This document shows positions 30,594 to 35,186 of a stretch of 35,186 nucleotides of DNA, piece by piece (the stretch's first letter is position 1; each line of letters begins with the position of its first letter). The notes beneath the pieces are model-generated. The model had not been told where the DNA came from. It did no database searches and saw nothing but the letters and a program-made list of their open reading frames with translations. Made by a program: the position numbers and the translations under genes. Location: assembly GCA_016282135.1 (NCBI GenBank), contig JAEEKA010000090.1:1-35186 (forward strand). Reading direction: 5' to 3'. This DNA is from Oscillospiraceae bacterium (GTDB lineage: Bacteria > Bacillota > Clostridia > Oscillospirales > Oscillospiraceae).

Positions 30594-31214
30594 ATGATTA
30601 AGGGCACCCCGGAGCTGATCGCCACCCGGCGGGAGGAGATCATCAACGCCTGCCAGCGGCTGTATCAGACCATGAGCTTCAAGGAAATCACCCTCAAGGA
30701 GATCGGCGCGGAGACCTCCTTCTCCCGCCCCACCATATATAATTATTTCCAGACCAAGGAGGAAATCTTCCTGGCCCTTTATGAGCGGGAATACGACTAC
30801 TGGAACCAGGAGCTGGAAGTGATCCTGTCGGAGCATGAGACCCTGACCCGGGCGGAGCTGACGGAGCTGCTGGCCCGCTCTCTGGAGAAGCGGGAGCAGC
30901 TTTTGAAGCTGTTGGCCATGAACAACTATGACATGGAGGCCAACAGCCGTCCTGAGCTGCTTGCCTCCTTCAAGGGCGCCTACGGAAAATCTCTGGAGAA
31001 CATGGATCGGATTCTGCAACAGTTCTGTCCGGAAATGGATGCGGCTCAGCGGCTGAGCTTCCGCCTGGTCTTCTTCCCCTTCATGTTCGGCATCTACCCC
31101 TATGCCGCGGTGACGGAGAAGCAGAGGCTTGCCATGGAGCAGGCCGGGGTGGACTTCCATTATCTTTCCATCTATGAACTCACCCTGGCCTGTCTGCGAA
31201 GGCTTCTGGGGTAA
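30594..31214 (+). CDS. TetR family transcriptional regulator
   Basis: This 206-residue regulator has an N-terminal TetR helix-turn-helix (RREEIINACQRLYQTMSFKE, ITLKEIGAETSFSRPTIYNY, FQTKEEIFLALYEREYDYW) and an all-helical ligand domain whose inducer cannot be read. It is divergent from the flavodoxin operon. Four near-identical palindromes lie in the shared control region, so repression of both itself and the flavodoxin genes is the simplest model (inference). GAGGAG precedes the ATG. In related bacteria such regulators often sit beside aldo-keto reductase and flavodoxin genes, and an aldo-keto reductase fragment follows 40 bases downstream. Confidence 0.92.
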   Translation: MIKGTPELIATRREEIINACQRLYQTMSFKEITLKEIGAETSFSRPTIYNYFQTKEEIFLALYEREYDYWNQELEVILSEHETLTRAELTELLARSLEKREQLLKLLAMNNYDMEANSRPELLASFKGAYGKSLENMDRILQQFCPEMDAAQRLSFRLVFFPFMFGIYPYAAVTEKQRLAMEQAGVDFHYLSIYELTLACLRRLLG

Positions 31215-31256
31215 ACCTATAAGGTCGTCAACTGCGGGAAAAGAATTGAGGTTCCT

Positions 31257-31352
31257 ATAAAATACACCAAACTCGGCAATTCAAATCTGACAGTATCCCG
31301 GATCTGCATGGGCTGTATGGGCTTCGGCGATCCCGGCAGAGGCCAGCACAAC
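31257..31352 (+). pseudogene. Aldo-keto reductase N-terminal fragment
   Basis: The frame reads KYTKLGNSNLTVSRICMGCM, then GFGDPGRGQHN, the typical start of clostridial aldo-keto reductases (NADPH-dependent). After about 32 codons similarity stops. The expected ATG reads ATA. The catalytic Tyr, Lys and His and the whole barrel are absent, so this is a relic of a gene that once followed tetR. Confidence 0.8.
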
Positions 31353-31375
31353 TGCTCACCTGGTCGATAAAAACA

Positions 31376-31447
31376 AGAAATCCGAACCCTTTGCCAACCG
31401 GCTTCAAGTTCGGATTTCTCCAATATGGAAGGGCAGAGCGAAAAAGA
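31376..31447 (+). repeat. Hairpin plus conserved box, copy B
   Basis: Perfect 12-base arms AGAAATCCGAAC (31376-31387) and its complement (31408-31419) are followed by TGGAAGGGCAGAGC and AAAAAGA (31426-31447), the box shared with copy A at 27087-27108. The rest of 31448-31756 shows no gene. It contains CCGTCCCCTGATTGAC-like AT-mixed sequence of no recognised type. Confidence 0.6.
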
Positions 31448-31756
31448 TACGAACAAATCAGGCCCAAATCAGGGGCACAAACCAAATCAAAGAACAGTTC
31501 TGTGATTGAATTCAAGGCTTTGTCAATTAGCGGACCGTCACTCGATTGTTTTCTCGTCCCCTGTGTCTCTTGTTTTTGAGATTATCCGTCAATCAGAGAA
31601 CCGTCCCCTGATTGACGTATGTAAGGGAACGATAAGGGAACAGCGGGATTTCAGCCGTTTTCTGCAGCCCATTCATTTTTGAGGCGGAGCCGCGATCACG
31701 GAGAAAAAGGCCGGATTATCCTGTGTAGACCTCGTTTTTTGCCGTAAATAGCAAGA

Positions 31757-31784
31757 ACCCCTGGCCCTTTTCAGGGTCAGGGGT
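31757..31784 (-). terminator. Terminator after tRNA-Val
   Basis: Reading leftward, ACCCCTGACCCT pairs with AGGGCCAGGGGT (one mismatch) over a GAAA loop, then TTCTT, directly 3' of the tRNA. Confidence 0.8.
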
Positions 31785-31787
31785 GAA

Positions 31788-31863
31788 TGGTGGACGATGT
31801 AGGACTCGAACCTGCGACCTTCCGCACGTCAAGCGGATGCTCTACCAGCTGAGCTAATCGTCC
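31788..31863 (-). tRNA. tRNA-Val (anticodon GAC)
   Basis: This 76-base tRNA begins GGACGATTAGCTCAGC, has an anticodon stem CCGC/GCGG around TTGACGT (anticodon GAC), a T-arm with GGTTCGAGTCC, and an encoded CCA end. The acceptor stem GGACGAT pairs with ATCGTCC. It reads GUC and GUU valine codons. No integrase scar lies beside it. Confidence 0.96.
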
Positions 31864-31947
31864 GAACGCAAGGGTAATTATAGCGTGTGAATGGGAATTT
31901 GTCAAGATTTATTTTCCGATTTATCAACTTTTTCTGCTGTCGGTTTA

Positions 31948-31980
31948 AAAGGCAGGAGCCATTGAATGGCTCCTGCCTTT
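31948..31980 (-). terminator. Terminator of the RNase J gene
   Basis: AAAGGCAGGAGCCATT pairs perfectly with its complement over a 1-base centre, giving T-runs on either side, 45 bases past the stop. Confidence 0.85.
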
Positions 31981-32024
31981 GTCGCCCGCAATGATGACGG
32001 CGCGCCAAGCGCGAATGCTGCGCC

Positions 32025-33683
32025 TTACAGCTCCGTCAAGACGGGGATGATCATGGGCTTCCGCTTTGTGACCTTGAAGAGGTAGGCGGACAGGTCGTTC
32101 CGGATGGCGGTCTTAATGGCACTGTGATCCTTGATGCGCCTGGAGCGGCAGTGCTCCAGGGTGTCGTTGACCACGTAGCGCAGGGCCTCCATCAAATCCT
32201 CCGCGTCCTTGACGTAGATAAAGCCCCGGGTGATGATGTCCGGGCCGGAGAGGACGGAGCCGTCGATCCCGGAGAGATTCACGCAGACCACCACCATGCC
32301 GTCTTCGGCCAGGTGTCTGCGATCCCGAAGGACTACGCTGCCCACGTCGCCCACGCCGGAGCCGTCTACCAAGATTTTGCCTGCGGGGACCGTCTCTCCG
32401 GTGAGCTTGCAGGTTTTGGCGGTCAGCTCAAAGACTTGGCCGATGTCTCCCACAAAGACCCGTTTGGGGCTCATGCCCATCTGGAGCGCCAGCTTCTCAT
32501 GAACCCGGAGCATCCGCTGTTCCCCGTGGACGGGGATGAAGAACCGGGGCTTAATGAGAGCGTGAATGAGCTTCAACTCTTCCTGGCATGCGTGGCCGGA
32601 GACGTGGAGGCCCTCGGATTTGTCGTAAATGACCTCGGCGCCCATGCGGTAGAGTTCATTGATGATCTTGCCGATGGCCTTTTCGTTGCCGGGAATGGCG
32701 GAGGCGGAAATCAGCACCCGATCCAGGGCGTTGATGTTCACCTGCTTATGGTTGCCGAAGGCCATGCGGGAGAGCGCGGACATGTTCTCACCCTGGGAGC
32801 CGGTGGCTACGATGACCAGCCGGTTGGGAGCGATGTTCTTCACCTCGCTGATGTCCACCACCAGATCCTTGGCCACCTGGAGATAACCCAGTTCACCGGC
32901 AACCTTCAGGATGTTTTCCATGCTGCGGCCGGTGACGGCCACCTTGCGGCCGTGGCGCTTGGCGATGTTCAGAATGGACTGAATCCGGTACATGTTGGAG
33001 GCGAAGGTGGTAATAATGATGCGTTTGTCACAGCCCCGGAACTGCCGGTCGATGCCCTCGGTGACTACGGACTCTGAGGGGGTGTAGCCCTGGCGCTCCA
33101 CATTGGTGGAGTCGCAGAGCAGAGCCAGGACGCCCTCCTTACCCAGCTCGCCCAGACGAGCCAGGTCGGCCATGCCCTCGGGAGAGGTGGGATCGATCTT
33201 AAAGTCGCCGGTCATGATGAGCTTGCCCACCGGCGTGTGGATGCAGAAGGCCACCGCATCGGCGATGGAGTGGTTCACGTGGATGAATTCCACCTGGAAG
33301 CAGCCGGCCTTGACGGTTTCGCCGGCCTTGTGGGTGATGAGCTTGACGGTCTCGGTGAGGCCGTGCTCCTCCAGCTTCAGCTTAATCAGGCCGTTGGTCA
33401 GGGGGGTACCGTGGACCGGGGCATTGACGGCCTGGAGCACATAGGGAATGGAGCCAATGTGATCTTCGTGGCCGTGGGTGATGAAGAAGCCTCGGAGCTT
33501 CTTCTGGTTGTTTACAAGATAAGTGACGTCGGGAATGACCAGATCCACGCCGTACATATCGTCCTCGGGAAAGCCCAGGCCGCAGTCCACGACGATCATA
33601 TCTCTGCCGTATTCAATGGCGGTCATGTTTTTCCCGATCTCGTTCAACCCTCCGAGGGGGATGATTCTCAACTTTTCAGACAA
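32025..33683 (-). CDS. rnj: Ribonuclease J
   Basis: This 552-residue metallo-beta-lactamase/beta-CASP RNase has 5'-3' exonuclease and endonuclease activity and is central to mRNA decay and rRNA maturation in Firmicutes. The zinc site HGHEDHIG is at residues 70-77, with further ligands in HVNHSIADAVAF and MTGDFKIDPTS. The beta-CASP motif is in NVERQGYTPSESVVTEG, and the C-terminal HVSGHACQEEL carries the late conserved His. It uses a TTG start (AAAAGGAG eight bases upstream). Whether it is J1 or J2 cannot be decided from one copy. Confidence 0.95.
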   Translation of the reverse strand: MSEKLRIIPLGGLNEIGKNMTAIEYGRDMIVVDCGLGFPEDDMYGVDLVIPDVTYLVNNQKKLRGFFITHGHEDHIGSIPYVLQAVNAPVHGTPLTNGLIKLKLEEHGLTETVKLITHKAGETVKAGCFQVEFIHVNHSIADAVAFCIHTPVGKLIMTGDFKIDPTSPEGMADLARLGELGKEGVLALLCDSTNVERQGYTPSESVVTEGIDRQFRGCDKRIIITTFASNMYRIQSILNIAKRHGRKVAVTGRSMENILKVAGELGYLQVAKDLVVDISEVKNIAPNRLVIVATGSQGENMSALSRMAFGNHKQVNINALDRVLISASAIPGNEKAIGKIINELYRMGAEVIYDKSEGLHVSGHACQEELKLIHALIKPRFFIPVHGEQRMLRVHEKLALQMGMSPKRVFVGDIGQVFELTAKTCKLTGETVPAGKILVDGSGVGDVGSVVLRDRRHLAEDGMVVVCVNLSGIDGSVLSGPDIITRGFIYVKDAEDLMEALRYVVNDTLEHCRSRRIKDHSAIKTAIRNDLSAYLFKVTKRKPMIIPVLTEL

Positions 33684-33725
33684 TTAAAATACTCCTTTTA
33701 TGATGTAATAAAAATTTTTCGCTCT

Positions 33726-33753
33726 ATTATAGCACAGAAATCAAAAAAATCAA
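33726..33753 (-). promoter_or_regulatory. Promoter of the RNase J gene
   Basis: Reading leftward: -35 TTGATT (33753-33748), 16-base spacer, -10 TATAAT (33731-33726), about 43 bases before the TTG start. Confidence 0.65.
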
Positions 33754-33760
33754 CACGAAA

Positions 33761-33792
33761 AAACGCCTCCCGCAGGTTCCGGGAAGACGTTT
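33761..33792 (-). terminator. Terminator of the zinc-ribbon protein gene
   Basis: Reading leftward, AAACGTCTTCCCG pairs with CGGGAGGCGTTT (G-U pairs included), followed by a T-run. The stem begins within the stop codon of the gene and ends just upstream of the RNase J -35. Confidence 0.7.
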
Positions 33793-34214
33793 CAGGTTTT
33801 CTTGATGAATTTCTCGCTGCATTTTGGGCATTTGATGCAGATTTTGCCGCGGCCTCTGGGTACGCGGACGGTCTGCTTGCAGTTTGGACAGCGGTAATAG
33901 CGGTTCTGACGATCCTTGATCCGGGACACCCAGGCCAGATACTGCCGATTTTCCCGGATCCGCTTTTCCAGATTTCGGGAGAAAAACCGGAACAGATACC
34001 AGAGCAGGATCAGATAGGACAGCAGGTTGAGCACCACCGCCACAATGGCGAAAACACTGCCCAAGAAGGAAAGAAGCACGCTGACCACGCTGAGCACTAT
34101 CACCGTGAAGAGCAGGAACATATTCAACTGATCCACGCCGCAGCGCCCGTACATCAAGCGGCGGATGGATTCGGAAAATCGCTGAAGCATACTTCGGAAC
34201 ACTGTTTCCACCAC
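33792..34214 (-). CDS. Small membrane protein with C-terminal zinc ribbon
   Basis: This protein of about 140 residues has two membrane helices (about residues 30-75: LNMFLLFTVIVLSVVSVLLSF and FAIVAVVLNLLSYLILLWYL). A basic stretch follows, then a C-terminal zinc ribbon CPNC (KQTVRVPRGRGKICIK) CPKC that probably binds one zinc ion on the cytoplasmic side. I know no function for this clostridial family. The start is uncertain: GTG at 34214 gives the longest form, but an ATG 24 bases downstream is also possible. It is monocistronic, with its own promoter and terminator. Confidence 0.8.
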   Translation of the reverse strand: MVETVFRSMLQRFSESIRRLMYGRCGVDQLNMFLLFTVIVLSVVSVLLSFLGSVFAIVAVVLNLLSYLILLWYLFRFFSRNLEKRIRENRQYLAWVSRIKDRQNRYYRCPNCKQTVRVPRGRGKICIKCPKCSEKFIKKT

Positions 34215-34259
34215 CTCGCGGAAAACGATTTCCGCCGGGATCTAACCCCGGCATCCTAT

Positions 34260-34287
34260 ATTATAGCCGCTTTTCCGACAAAATCAA
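34260..34287 (-). promoter_or_regulatory. Promoter of the zinc-ribbon protein gene
   Basis: Reading leftward: -35 TTGATT (34287-34282), 16 bases, -10 TATAAT (34265-34260), the same hexamers and spacing as the RNase J promoter. A small GC hairpin (GCCGGG/CCCGGC, around 34234-34253) overlaps the expected 5' end. Confidence 0.6.
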
Positions 34288-34324
34288 GGAAGCCGTCGGA
34301 ATATTTACGGAAAGTTAAAAAATC

Positions 34325-34356
34325 GCCCGCCCTCTCCCGAAAGGGAAAGGGCGGGC
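34325..34356 (-). terminator. Terminator of pckA
   Basis: GCCCGCCCTTTCCC pairs with GGGAGAGGGCGGGC (one G-U pair) over a 4-base loop, followed leftward by TTTTTT (34322-34315). Confidence 0.88.
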
Positions 34357-34381
34357 GCAGCTTTGCTTAGCGTCAGGGAAA

Positions 34382-35186
<805 letters not shown>

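Overview
The window looks like chromosomal DNA of an endospore-forming, high-GC member of the Clostridia. The best fit is an Oscillospiraceae-type gut anaerobe; this placement is an inference. The basis is a complete spoIIA operon (SpoIIAA, SpoIIAB, sigma-F), RNase J, mini-RNase III and RqcH, consensus -35/-10 promoters with AGGAGG ribosome sites, and typical anaerobe metabolism (citrate lyase, molybdenum hydroxylases, ATP-dependent PEP carboxykinase).

Layout. 1-0.8 kb: start of a leftward citrate lyase operon (citD, then citE running off the edge), with a promoter preceded by three evenly spaced direct repeats. 1-9.3 kb: rightward genes for a DUF2812-like membrane protein, mini-RNase III, RqcH, an 891-residue coiled-coil protein with a degenerate P-loop, a YdcF/DUF218 protein and an LtaS-type sulfatase-fold enzyme. 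9.3-10.9 kb: leftward secG and prfB, the latter without the usual programmed frameshift. 11.2-14.3 kb: a GntR (YtrA-like) regulator with its ABC exporter. 14.4-16.3 kb: the spoIIA operon, interrupted before sigF by a dense cluster of small repeats. 16.3-17.4 kb: ychF. 17.4-18.9 kb: a mobile-element scar made of a deleted tyrosine integrase, an excisionase tail and a truncated IS3-family element. 18.9-26.7 kb: a leftward molybdenum hydroxylase cluster with a selenium-dependent-type xanthine dehydrogenase, a three-subunit hydroxylase, a MocA-like cofactor cytidylyltransferase, and a regulator fusing a degenerate nucleotidyltransferase to a ModE-like DNA-binding domain. 27.4-31.2 kb: an extracytoplasmic flavodoxin module (cytochrome-like membrane domain fused to a SUMF1-type domain and a flavodoxin, plus a flavodoxin lipoprotein) divergent from a TetR regulator, with four matching operators between them. 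31.2-35.2 kb: an aldo-keto reductase remnant, tRNA-Val(GAC), RNase J, a small zinc-ribbon membrane protein and the 3' part of pckA.

Two themes stand out. First, 1.9-15.3 kb carries seven short tandem arrays that differ in sequence but all have a 7-base period. Several sit beside or inside genes together with small palindromes, and one palindrome arm recurs exactly at two loci. In places they read through as added peptide sequence: the MrnC C-terminus, a linker in the 891-residue protein, and possibly the sigma-F N-terminus. Second, the flavodoxin module and the molybdenum hydroxylase cluster each have a clear regulator and operator layout around a near-consensus promoter, so their control can be read from the sequence. 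Long open frames opposite the GC-rich genes were treated as shadows.
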